Shown piece by piece: positions 38,174 to 50,200 of a DNA stretch of 64,000 bases; position 1 is the stretch's first letter; the number at the start of each line of letters is the position of its first letter. The translations under genes and the position numbers were made by a program. The DNA lies in contig NC_079478.1 in NCBI RefSeq assembly GCF_026230105.1, positions 2,061,653-2,125,652 of the forward strand, given 5' to 3'. The DNA is from Diorhabda sublineata. Taxonomy: Eukaryota > Arthropoda > Insecta > Coleoptera > Chrysomelidae. Below the pieces are notes generated by a model. That model saw only the letters and a program-made list of their open reading frames with translations, made no database searches and had not been told where the DNA came from.

Positions 38174-38175
38174 TA

Positions 38176-40070
38176 AATTCATGTTCATCAGCTATGGAAA
38201 CTAACACGTCTGGATCTTCACTCAATTTTTCTTTTGTTAATTGTACCTTCAAATAAATTGTTTTTGCTTTGAATTTTTTCTGTAATTAGCAAAAAATTTT
38301 CTATCGGAATAACTATCGAACATTGAAAAATGCTCAAGCTTATAGGCACCAAGCGACAAATTTTGGAAATCTATTATAACATTTTTTCGAACAATTATCA
38401 ATGTTCTTGGATTATATCTACTGATAACATCACGCGTAGATTTGAAAGTGGAAACAAAAATACTTGAAGCTTCGTGCTACTTCTCTGTTATATCACCCAT
38501 TTTAATCCATAGTGTAGTACAGAACAAATCAAAATTATTAGGTATTATTATCATATAATATAATATATAGAAAATCCCGAGTTAAATTCAAATTGCAATA
38601 ATCTCTTTGGCATTTCCACTATGTGCGCATTTCGTAATGCATCTTACCATCAGCAGGTGTTTCATTTTATACCTCGTCTGACCTCATTAGTCATTTTGAA
38701 TCAATTTGATGTTTAAAATCAAAAAGAGACGCTTTGCTATTGATCAGACACGATTCAATAGAATTAATTTAGTTAAGCATTAGATTTAGATATTTATACT
38801 GTGAAATGGAAACGAATTTTTAATATGCATGATATCGAAATAAAGTCAAATTGTCAACAACCCTGTTATTATTATTCATACAATTTTCATAAGACGCTAT
38901 ATAATATTTTTTTTTCTGGTAAAACACCTTGATAAATAAATGCCGTAAGAATTTTCGATACCCTAAAAATAACGTGAATGACTTACACAATGAAAAAACT
39001 CAATTTAACGGAAAGAAATCCACCTGCTATATCATCACGTCCTTATATTGCCGTAAAATTAAAAATAATGGCCTATATTACTTTTCTATTGTATACAACG
39101 GTTCCAATTTCATACAAAAACGATTAAACGACAAATAGTTAATAATTTAGAAGTTCTACCTAAACTCAGGTAAACCAAGTTCATTTTTTTCACCTTTTTC
39201 TTGAAAACCAGAAGCGTTTAGGGCGCAATTTCCATTGATCCACTGAACGGTATATCAACTTGTACTTGATCATAATATATTGTGTTTTCTATGAAACGAA
39301 TCCCTGATACCTTATCAGAATTTGTTACATTCAACACCAAAAAATTACCCTAAAATCAATCCTGTAGAGAAAAAATTTCCTCAATCAAGGACATTTCTAG
39401 AAAAAACTAACTGAACATAAAAAGAAAGCAGGGAGTTTCGGAAAAAACAAATCTGAGAAAATACTAGTAGGTCAAGTTCAAAGGATGTTGCTTCTAAATT
39501 AGTTGTAATTGGGTCCAATAAAAAACTTTTACGTTACTAAATAATATATTTTGATTCTCTCCTGTTGAAATATTTATGTGTATTCCACGTTTTTTCCTGA
39601 AAACCAATAATACTAAAAATAAAAACTACAATTTATATGAAAAAATTCGATTTATTCTCATAAATTAAGAGATATTTCACATATTTAACAGTCTTGACTT
39701 AAATATCAGTAAGATTAAAATTATATACAAAGTACTTAAAAATAATGACTATTAAGCGTTCAGTAATTAAAAGATCGAGTTAAAAATATCGAAACGATCT
39801 CACTTGTTAAAAATATCATTAGATTAGACTAATCCAACTAATCAACTACAAACTATGGATGAATCACGAAATTAGGTACTAAACTTGTTGCCCAGTACGC
39901 ACCGCAAGTATTAAATTAAATATAATTACAAGTAAACAAGGACTTTTAGTATTAAAATTAAGTTTATTAGAGATAAAACGTCATTTACTTAATGAAAATG
40001 TTGATAATAATCGAGTAATTGTTTTTCAGCAAACAATTTTCGTAAAGTAGATAATTTTCTCTCTTCTTTC
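38176..40070. other. No gene recognised
   Basis: AT-rich; short ORFs only. Confidence 0.4.
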
Positions 40071-40605
40071 ATTGGAATTTTTGAAGAGATTAATTAGTTA
40101 TCGTCCTCCCACTCCATTCCATAAATTCCTTCCACTACCTCTCTACAATTCAAGCAAAAGTGAATTTTGATAAATTTTTGTTGATTTTATTCTTTATATT
40201 CGCTGTTCTACAACTGCCAGGTTGGGAGTTTCCACAACAACCAAACAAACTCAACCTCAACTCAAACATCTGGGTATTTAGTTGATGGCTGCAACCATCC
40301 CGGATTTCCATAGACAAGTTCCAGCCTTATCTTTAAGATATATATAGAATTTTGATTTAATTTATAACCACTTTTATTCGTTGTCCCCTTTTGGATACGC
40401 ATTTTTTCAATAAACTTGTTTGTTGCTAACTTTCGAGTTTTTGAAGAATTTAATTTGTTATCCACCTTCCACTCCATTCGAGAAATTCAATAAAACCTCG
40501 AAATTGATTCAAATTTTTCCACTACCTCTCTACAATTCAAGCAAAAGTGAATTTTGATAAATTTTTGTTGATTTTATTTTTTATATTTGCTGTTTTAGTC
40601 TTTAA
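40071..40605. repeat. Direct duplication of about 360-390 bp
   Basis: CTACCTCTCTACAATTCAAG, then CAAAAGTGAATTTTGATAAA and on to TTTGCTGTT, occurs at 40135 and again at 40516, almost identical for about 78 bases. Upstream, TTTTTGAAGAG..TTAAT.AGTTATC at 40078 pairs with 40438. The second copy carries a 28-base insertion before the conserved part. Confidence 0.8.
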
Positions 40606-42529
40606 GCTTCACAAAACAGTGAAAGATTATTTTTAAACGAAGACTAGAAGAGTCAGAAAAATAAATTTTAGACACTCTAGTAAACAGTAACTTTTTTTAC
40701 ACCAGATGTTATTTTGACGTGAGAATTTTCGTTCAAAAATTAGGGTGAATTACAGTATATTTACATCAAATTTTATGTAAAAAAAAAAGGTTTTGTTCGT
40801 AAAAGATATGAAGTAAAAGCGGTTTTTTGAATTTTTCACATGAATTTTGAAGTTATGTGAAAAAAGTGTGAACGCAAAAGTTGTATATCTTCTTATTACC
40901 TACAACTTTGCTATTTGACTTTTTCCCATAAGTTTCGTAGTTTTACCGGAAATCGAGATAAACTATTTTTTAACCTTAAAAACTCATCCCTATTCCGTTC
41001 CGAACTTTAGATCGCCCGTAAATTACTTTTCCTTTTATGTTTATTATATACTATTTCAATGGGTTCCATCCTACTATTATTTTTTTGGTTTCAAAAATTA
41101 TCGACCCTGGTTTACCACTATTTCAGTAAATTTTCTAAATAAACCATTTCGAAACGTCTTCTTCAAAACTAGCTTTTGAATTATTTATAAATGATTATTT
41201 TATTGCTAATTTATATACGGATTATTTTTTTTTAATCTTCAATGTAATTTATTACGTAGAATATGAAAATAGAGGACTTTTTTATGATATAGTTGTAAAA
41301 TTCAGGTTTCGTCGCTTATAGTGACAGTTAAATGGGAACAGCTGTTTGAAATGTCGTCTTATTTCACACCTCGATTTTTAGAATAAAATTAATAGAAATT
41401 TTTTATAGAGTCGTTTGAAAGTTGATAGCAACAAGAACAGAATTATAGTTATTCAAATATCAAATACTTCAATTTCATAAATATGAACGGCACTCATTCC
41501 GTAAATATATAACAAAACGTCAGTCCACGTGGACTTCATTTTGCCAGAAAAAAAAAACGAATTGGGTACAAAAATGGCTCAGTTCATGTCTGGTACCCTG
41601 CTTAAACCAAACTACCTTACAGGCACGTACATTTTACTCGTCTATTTACGTTTTATAATTTACTATTCAGTTATAACAAGGTTCTAAGTTCCAATACTTT
41701 CTCGCATAAAATATAAATATTTTTAAAAGTATTTATAAAAATAATAAATTTATAAAATGAGGTTTCTACGTCCATGGTAGGTCAAATAAAATTGTCGGCA
41801 AGGGTTTTTAATAATCTGCAATTGATATTAGAAGAACTATAACCATTTTTATACTTCCAAAGATACTTATAGTTTGTAGTCAAATCTCTAGAAAACTGAA
41901 ATTTTATAACTTCGAACTTAGTCAACACACACTAAAAGTTTGATTCGATTTCGATATGTTTAACGTTTCCTTTTTTATTAGTATATCGTAAATTACAAAT
42001 AAATATTAATCTCGTTCGAATATATACAAAATATACAACATAATTTTCACTATTTGACATAATAATTCAAATCTAATTATATCCGAAAATGTTATTTATA
42101 GAATATATAGAATATAATATCAGAAACTTACGCAGTATATTAAGTGAAAACAGCCTTTTTAAATTCGGACCAGTCGAAAATTGAGAACTGAAATTTCCAA
42201 ATAACGCCATAATGTCAAATATTTGAATTTTGTTTTCTTTTATACTCGAATTATACAGAAAAAAATTATAGGAAGTGGCGTAAAACTTGTTGAAAAAACG
42301 GTTTCAGACCTAATATAGTGCTATGAAATAGACGCTAATTTTAAAATAAGACATATATTGAAAAAAAAAACAATTAAATAATCAGAAAAAAACTCTCGAT
42401 GAGAGATAAATAGTCCATTGAAATGTTCCATGGATCTTGCGTTTGTCTGAGAACACCAAGAAACTTTTAGGTTTTATAGGGAGGCTCAGAATTTGTGGGG
42501 TAAGCCCAAAAAATGATTTGGTATCTCTG
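40606..42529. other. No gene recognised
   Basis: AT-rich; no motif. Confidence 0.4.
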
Positions 42530-42890
42530 ATTACGAACTATTAACAAAACCTTAGAAAACATAGAATCAAAATTTGACATGAGGATAAATGAGACGAAAA
42601 CATTTTAATGCAAAAATAAATGAGATACACGTAAAAGGAACAAATCCGCAATAAGTAAATAGCTACAAATACATAGGGTTTAATAAAGGAGATAACAAAA
42701 AATGGACCCCAACACATATAAGAAGACTAGAAGGTAAAAAGAGACACGATTAGAAATAATACATACAAGAATGAGAGAAGACAAAATGATTAGAAAAGTA
42801 TAGGGTGCATAAAAAAAGGAAAACCAAGAAAATAATGGATAGAAAAGGATGAATAGCTTAGGATTGAGTGTTCAAAATATATGCTTGAAT
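42530..42890 (+). mobile_element. LINE C-terminal remnant
   Basis: Reads KTLENIESKFDMRINETKT (family: L..ME...K.GM.IN..KTK), VKGTNPQ.VNSYKYIGFNKG (family: ....V..FKYLGS), then KKGKPRK.WIEKDE (family: .GRP...W...). In correct order but with stops, so a whole, badly decayed 3' end. Confidence 0.7.
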
Positions 42891-43016
42891 ACACCAATTG
42901 ATAGACCTAAGAACACCTCTTCGTCATTGTTCATTCATAAAAAAAATGTTCAAGAAAATCCACCGTTACTTTCGCAATAAATTCGATTTGTAAAATTTAA
43001 ACAATTTAGTAGTAAT

Positions 43017-44150
43017 ATGTGGCAAAATACTTATAGTAAAATCATGAAAATTTCCGCGTTTGGATTTTCGAATACGATCTTTTTAACTAAAATATTTGGC
43101 CGGCTCTACCGGAAATCGACTATAACTTTGTTATTTTGAATAAAACAATCTATATATTAATACATTTTTGAAATCTACGTAAAATTTTAGTATACTTTTG
43201 TCTAAAACCTTTTTCAAAAAAAAACATACTTTTTGAGTTATTAATTTTTTTGTAAAAAATTTTACCGTTGCAGATCCTTTATTATTATAATTATACAAAG
43301 ATACCCTTAAAGATATGAGAAGGGTTTCTGTTCGATTGCTTTTAGCAAGGTCAGACGTATTTGAATCTATGTTGAAAAATTTTTCATGTTATACAGGGTG
43401 TGTATAAAAAGTGATCAAAGTTTAACTAACATAAATATCAAATTTCTTTATTTTTTTTTAAATAGAACCACTCGGTTTTTACCATTTTAATGCATTCAGA
43501 GGTAAGAAATAGGCAAATTCATGTACACTTTCCTTTACCTAAACCTTGCCGTTATTATAAAATTTAGACCACACCTTCACCTCTAAAAATTTACAGAAAA
43601 CATTTAATATTTGGATAACGGTAAGGTTTAGGTATAGTACACACGAATTTGTCTCATTATTTACCCTTGAATGTATTAAAATAGAAAAAACCGGGTGGTT
43701 CTATTAAAAAAAAAAAAAAGAAATTTGATATTTATGAATTTAAACTTTGTACACTCTTTGTATACACTCTGTATAAAATGAAAAAATTTGCAACATAGAT
43801 TCAAATACGTTTAAAATTGCTAAAAGCAATTGAATAGAAACTATTTTCATATCTTTAAAGGTATTCACGTAAAAAATAAATTTATAAGGGTCTGCAGCGG
43901 TCATATTTTTTACAAAAAAAACTCAAAAAGTATGCATTTTTCGAAAAAAGTTTTTAGACAAAAGTATACTAAAATTTTACGTAAATTTCAAAAATGTACT
44001 AACATATAGGGCGTTTCATTTAAAATAACAGTCGACTTCCGGTAGAATCGGAATTCGGCCATTTTTGAAAACATTTTAGTTGAAAAAATCGTATCCGAAA
44101 ACTAAAAGGTAGAAATTTTCATGTTTTTACTATAAGTATTTTGCCATATA
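43017..44150. repeat. 1.1-kb foldback (inverted repeat) abutting the Toll 3' end
   Basis: The left arm (about 43017-43558) and right arm (about 43614-44150) are imperfect reverse complements around a loop of roughly 55 bases. Anchors: GGCAAAATACTTATAGTAAA at 43021 against its complement ending at 44145; ATTTGAATCTATGTTG at 43359 against CAACATAGATTCAAAT at 43791; AACCTTGCCGTT near 43545 against AACGGTAAGGTT near 43617. Arm identity looks around 80-85 percent. An ACACCCTGTATA motif, common at insect MITE ends, lies just outside at 44176, and a relative is inside the left arm at 43392. No coding capacity. It starts about 110 bases past the Toll stop codon. Confidence 0.85.
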
Positions 44151-44261
44151 CAAATAGTTTTATCTTGTCATGGGACACCCTGTATAATTGTCTGTATAAA
44201 TAATAAATTTGAATCCTCAACCGACTGGCCTAATAATTGAAAAATTATCTATGCCCCCGAT
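44151..44261 (-). other. Toll 3' UTR start
   Basis: The 111 bases after the TAA stop have no AATAAA or ATTAAA on the coding strand. By eye, the first ATTAAA downstream is at 43608-43603, in the foldback loop, and the first AATAAA at 43452-43447, in its far arm. Confidence 0.5.
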
Positions 44262-47200
44262 TTAAACGAAATACGTTCTAGTAGGGGGCGGAGCATCTGG
44301 GATGGTGGAATAAACATGATGCGGTACTTCGTTCCTCGAAGGCGGGTACTGACTGTACTGCGGAGGTCGCCCATCAATTGACACGTAACTATGATTCAAT
44401 TGTTCAGAACCATAATGTTGACTACTAGAACTAGACCCCGCTTCATCTTCAGTACTACGCGCAGATTCTCCAGACACGTACGTACTTTGTGTTGGGGTTG
44501 GTGTTAAAGCTACCGCGTGCACCCCCGGCATCGGCTGGTATTTACACCAAGAATCGTGTGCTGTGGGGGCGGGAGTGTAGCGCGTGGGAGGTTTACACCT
44601 AATCTCTGGAGGCTTCTTATTTCTTCTAGCAGTCGAACCGTGAATTACATCAGGCATTGCGTACCTTAGTTTCTCCCAGAATCGTCTTTCTCCCCATCTG
44701 GTAACTGTGCAAGCTCTTAGCAAAGCTCTCAATTCGGGATCCATCGGTTCCAAAGGATCGCCGTTCAGTATACAAATTAGTTTTTGTCGATACGTTGTCC
44801 TGAGTGCAGCTTGAAGAGCAGCTCGAAATTCAGGACGAGACCATTCGTTGCAGATAAGTAATGGGGATACTACCAGTACTACTCTTTTAGAAGCGTCGGC
44901 CGCTCCAACCATAGCATCGGCGAGGTAGGACGCGCCACCCATTAGATGTAGATCTCTGTAACAAAACAGAAATTTATTACATATCGTTGAATGTATAAAA
45001 TATGCGAAATGTGAAAATAAATATATGTATGTATGACGAGTCAATTTCAACTGCTAATCAAATATTATTTTATTTTCGATTGATGTGTTTGTCAATCTCA
45101 AGAGGCAAAAAAGATTTTAGAGTTATAAATTCATAACATAGCATAAAATCATCTATATCTGATTTAGAGTCTACAGTTAATTTTAATTGGAAATTACCAC
45201 ATAGTTTGGTGTTTCCTGAATCTGATATTGTTTTGAAAAAGTCCAAAACTCCACATACTTATTCTATTGTTAGAATATTTCATTGACTGAAACAAAAGTG
45301 GTGTCTTCTTCGTCCTCTTTCAATAGCACCAGGTCCTATTCAATCCTCTACGTTTGGCCCTCTTCCTGAATCTTCCTGAGAAACTGAACTCCAGCTCTGG
45401 TACCACCTCTTTGGTGGTCTGCCTACAAGTCTGCGTGTGTTCGGTCTTTGAGTTTTGCCCATCTGTCTTCTGGCATTATTTCTACGTGATCCCACCAGAA
45501 TCTTTTTTGTGCCCTGATCCATCTCATCACATCCTGTACACTCAATTCTTCTCTTATGTCATCACTCCTTATTCGGTCCCTGAGGGTAACTTCCTTGATG
45601 GTTCGCAGTATTTTTATTTCTGTGGTTCTCATTCTTCTCTTTATAAAGTGTTGTCCAAAGTACAGTCAAAAAATTCAACCTTGAATTATGACCAAAATAC
45701 ACATATTTCAAAGTAGCTAGTGCTTTAACCCAGTTTAACAAATCAATTTTATAGTTATAATTTTGATCAGAGTTAATAAGAGCAATCACGCGAGTGTTGT
45801 TCCTATTCTGATGGAAATTTTTCTCAACTAAGTGAAACTTTGAGATTAGAAAACAAAAAAAAAATCGTTGGGTGTCACATCTGGTGAATACGGTGGGTGA
45901 TTTAATGTCCAGATGGAAACGCACTTCCATTTACTGCAAATTATTTATTATAAATGCTTAAAATCCTTCTGCTAATATTACTTGTTAAAAAAGGTCGATG
46001 AACAAAAACTATACGTCTAAAATGGCTGGAATTTTAGTAGAATTTTTGAACAAGCCTCGTAGGTCCATTGTTCGATAATAGTCTACTGAACTGGGTCAAA
46101 TCTCGGAGTTCAATACCAAACTTGTGTCCTTTCGTCAATACCTGGTGCCGGTGCTAACAACAACCGATAAAATGGTCGTGATTCATATTTAAATCGTGGG
46201 GTTTAAATATTATTAATCCCTGTTCGTGTGCAGTCTTATAAACTCGTATGTATTGAATAAATGCGGTGGGATACACAAACTCAAAAAATATTTGTTATGG
46301 TCTCTCCATAACAAAGATTATATGTAAAATTTGAAATCTGAAACGAAAATTGTTGATTCTGTGCAAAGATTTCATGGATTTAATCAAAAATAATTTTGAA
46401 AAGCTATCGTTGGGTTGCAATTGAAGTGAATAACATTAGTGGAACAAGGAAAATAAAATCACTACAGAACAAAATATGACTTAGTATTTTAACAAATAAT
46501 AATTTCTTTCTATTATCAATACAAAAATAAGAGTTTTTCGCACAAATTCAGTATTTTAGGTCAATATTTGAAACCATTACTTTAGAGAGTCGAATGAAGT
46601 ATGTAGTTGTGCTTGAACCACACTTTTTATATACTACAGTGGATAGCTAAAACGTCTGATTTATTACTTTGTACAATTTAAGTTCATTATTTAATATCTT
46701 GAGTATTTATAGAATTTCTACAATACGATAATTTCTGAACTCGATAATAATAATTATTCAATACTGTTAAAAGCCTTTTGAAGCAATAAAGGGAAAAATG
46801 TATGAGCGAAAAGTTGCTTATCCTGATCTGACAATCTCGAGAGACTGTTTTTAGAGTATAAAAGAGTTTAATGTAACATTAATAGTATATAAAACGTCAA
46901 AAGCAATTACATGATTATATAAAAGCGAAGTACGTTAAACCAATTGATTATTTATTCATAAAGTCGCCATATTTTGAGATTACGACTACTAAAACGATTA
47001 ACAAGTAGATAAACCTCTGTTTGTCATCAAACTCTACAATAAGATAACAAATGCTTCCTTACGTTTGTTAAAGGAAATGTATTAGTTGGGGAAACAATCA
47101 AGTATCAATGATTCAAACATTTCGTAAAAGTAAATGAAGCATAAAATGAAATTAATGATAATATTAGAAATATGAGATTTTTTTATAATGTTATTAAGGT

Positions 47201-50200
47201 TAGTCTTGGGCTTCCATGTGTCGTTTTGGTGTTAAATAATGTCATAGTTTAGCTGGGTCTAGTGTTGGTCTTACACTATTTTGGTAAAATTTCTAAAAGA
47301 GGCTACTTTTTGAAGAAAAAATTCAAAAATAAACAGTTTTGCAAGTAATTCAAAGTCAATAGATAATTGAGAAGACAGGAATGTAGTGTGAGGTCACGGT
47401 ATTGCAGAGTCCAGTGTTGGTCATACACTTTTTTGGTAAAATTTCCACAAGAGGCAATTTTTAAAAGAAAATTTTCCAAAATAGCCAGTTTAGTAAGTAA
47501 TCATGGTGAATAAATGATTAAGAAGACAAGAATGTAGTGTGAGGTCACGGTCTTACAGAGTCCAGTTTTGTTATTGCATTAAGATTCTTACAAGTCCTGC
47601 ACTTCTCTGGAACGTTTTTACAAGAGGCAATTTTTCAAAGAAAATTCAGGAATAACCAGTTTGTAAGTAATTCAAAGGCAATAAATGATTAAGAAGACAG
47701 GAATGTAGTGTGAGGTCACGGTCTTGCAGAGTCCAGTCTTGTTATTGAATTAAGATTCTTGCAAGTCCTGCACTTCTCTGGAACGTTTTTACAAGAGGCA
47801 ATTTTTCAAAGAAAATTCAGGAATAACCAGTTTGTAAGTAATTCAAAGGCAATAAATGATTAAGAAGACAGGAATGTAGTGTGAGGTCACGGTCTTGCAG
47901 AGTCCAGTCTTGTTATTGAATTAAGATTCTTGCAAGTCCTGCACTTCTCTGGAACGTTTTTACAAGAGGCAATTTTTCAAAGAAAATTCAGGAATAACCA
48001 GTTTGTAAGTAATTCAAAGGCAATAAATGATTAAGAAGACAGGAATGTAGTGTGAGGTCACGGTCTTACAGAGTCCAGTTTTGTTATTGCATTAAGATTC
48101 TTACAAGTCCTGCACTTCTCTGGAACGTTTTTACAAGAGGCAATTTTTCAAAGAAAATTCAGGAATAACCAGTTTGTAAGTAATTCAAAGGCAATAAATG
48201 ATTAAGAAGACAGGAATGTAGTGTGAGGTCACGGTCTTGCAGAGTCCAGTCTTGTTATTGAATTAAGATTCTTGCAAGTCCTGCACTTCTCTGGAACGTT
48301 TTTACAAGAGGCAATTTTTCAAAGAAAATTCAGGAATAACCAGTTTGTAAGTAATTCAAAGGCAATAAATGATTAAGAAGACAGGAATGTAGTGTGAGGT
48401 CACGGTCTTGCAGAGTCCAGTCTTGTTATTGAATTAAGATTCTTGCAAGTCCTGCACTTCTCTGGAACGTTTCTACAGGAGGCAATTTTTCGAAGAAATT
48501 TCAAGAATAACCAGTTTTTTAAGTAATTCAAAGTAAATAAAAGATTAAGAAATCAAGAATATAGTATGAAGTCACGGTCTTTCAGAGTCCAGTCTCAGTC
48601 TTGTTATTGAATTAAAATTCTTGCAAATCCTGCACTTGTTTGATAACGTATCCACAGGAGGCAATTTCTTGAAGAAAATTTAAAGAATAACCTTCTTCGC
48701 AAGTTATATGATCAAGAAATAAGCGTTGTTGTTATAAATATATATGAATCTGTAAAAATATTATTTTTTTAAAGACGTTCAATTAAAAATTGTAGGGTAG
48801 TGGCGAAAAATCATAATTATAGTGTTTGCAGGATTATAAGTCAGGTTTGAAGTAAACTCGAATTATTTCAATCATATTCGGTCTCTATAACGAAGAGAAA
48901 ACAAATATTAAAGTACTCAATGTTACAATTTGATAAAAAGTTGTAATCCGGAAGCTCTAAAACCAAAACTTCTGATAGAACACGACAAGGATGATTGTTG
49001 GACTCTTTACCATATTTTAAAGGTATAAACAACTATTTGATAATTATATGAAACCATCAGTTTTCACAAATAATAAAGAAAAATTAATTATTATTAATAA
49101 TAAATTTGTTATAAATTATAGTTTTCAAGATTTTTTTGTGAATTTTGTATGAAAAGCCCAGGCCAGGATGATGCTCTCATTCATCAATTTTCAAAAAATA
49201 TTTTTCCTTTATAATTCGACCCTCGAAAAAGACCACCCCATGGTATTGCAAAAGTCTTGGTCTTGCACACCTACAGCTGGTCTTGATCTAGAATTTCCTG
49301 CAAGACCAAGATGAGTATCACTAGGTATATTATTAATATAATGTGAAATCTAGCGATCCATCAAATTTTATTTTGACTATTCAAAACAGTTGTAAATAAT
49401 GTATGGACTGTCTTCAAAAATATATGGTTAATAAAATTCGTTAAAACCACATAATAATAATTTTTCCAATTTTTCACTTCTTAGACCTTTTAATATGTTT
49501 TTCTTGATAGAGCTATGTAACTTAGCTATTCAAAAAGCAAAAATTGACTATAAAATAAAACGAAAACCCCGGAAAAACTATGAATAACATATTCAAGAAA
49601 GAAAATAAACCTAAAATTAGTTGACGAGATTGTTGAAAATAACTAAAATATAAAATTTTAAAAAGTTACCTGTAATGTAGACATAACGTATGGCCTAGTT
49701 GTTCCAGTTCGGGCGCAATCACCCTAGACGCGAGATCTTCGTCTTTGTGACTGTACACCATGTAGCAATCGTAGAGTCTGTCGCTGTCGTCATCGCCGTC
49801 ACGTTCACTGTTGACGTCTTGGAAAATTCTCACCCCGTACTTAGAATGCGCCCACAATTTAACTTCCTGCCGAAAAACGAACATGATGGCTACCAATAAA
49901 CACACGATAATCACCGCCACTAGAGTAGTCGCCAAAAGCGGTACGTAACTACCGCCTCCGAATAACTGATGACTTTTCAAAACATCTCGTTGAATTACCG
50001 AAGTTGCGATAGCGTTGTCCATATACTCGCAACGATGAATAACATCGGCGACAGTCTCGGAATTGTCTAAATCGGCACAGTACATTTTAGCGGGATTTCC
50101 ACCTGTCTCTCGAATCCAGGCTACGAGACGATTCAGGGTATTGCAATCGCAAGACCACTTGTTGCCGTCGAGGGTAACACGAGGATGCGAAACCGTTTCT

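Larger units (their letters stand above)
37599..38175 (+). mobile_element. LINE 3' end, AAG-tailed family, bounded by TTAGG
   Basis: From 37625: NITDEVDKQIKKATRILGYL, IRPILTYAAETRADT, MRTAEMKILRTIKGTTLHDR, LRELGVQDVVRW (ORF to 37948), then WRDHVERMAPERIAKWAK and GRPPKRWYDSW after one stop. Ends in a perfect AAG run at 38120-38173. 5' truncated exactly where a TTAGG block stands (37600-37619). The best-preserved copy of a family also seen at 24.8 and 45.4 kb. Confidence 0.88.
44956..49669 (-). other. Toll intron (4.7 kb, phase 2, inside TIR box 2)
   Basis: Donor is CAG|GTAACT at 49670/49669 and acceptor is a T-rich tract then TTACAG at 44961-44956. The split codon AG|A encodes Arg1091. The intron holds a sense-oriented LINE 3' end, a mariner scrap, a 171-bp satellite array and AT-rich filler. 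Read through without splicing, the codon after Arg1091 is TAA, so a retained intron would stop translation at once, halfway through the TIR domain. The four Drosophila long Tolls are, to my knowledge, coded by a single exon, so this intron is a lineage feature. Confidence 0.9.

Noticed and set aside
37920..38252. Poly-Leu and poly-Lys ORFs across 38.1 kb
   Set aside because: They are translations of the AAG microsatellite tail.
44262..45050. Stand-alone TIR-like gene starting at an ATG near 45050
   Set aside because: The 5' part is AT-rich intron sequence; a clean acceptor at 44956 joins in phase to exon 1 and restores the TIR motif.
45354..45716. Plus-strand 120-codon ORF in the Toll intron
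   Set aside because: Antisense of the LINE 3' end.
47200..48710. CRISPR array
   Set aside because: Units are contiguous 171-bp monomers without spacers, in animal DNA.
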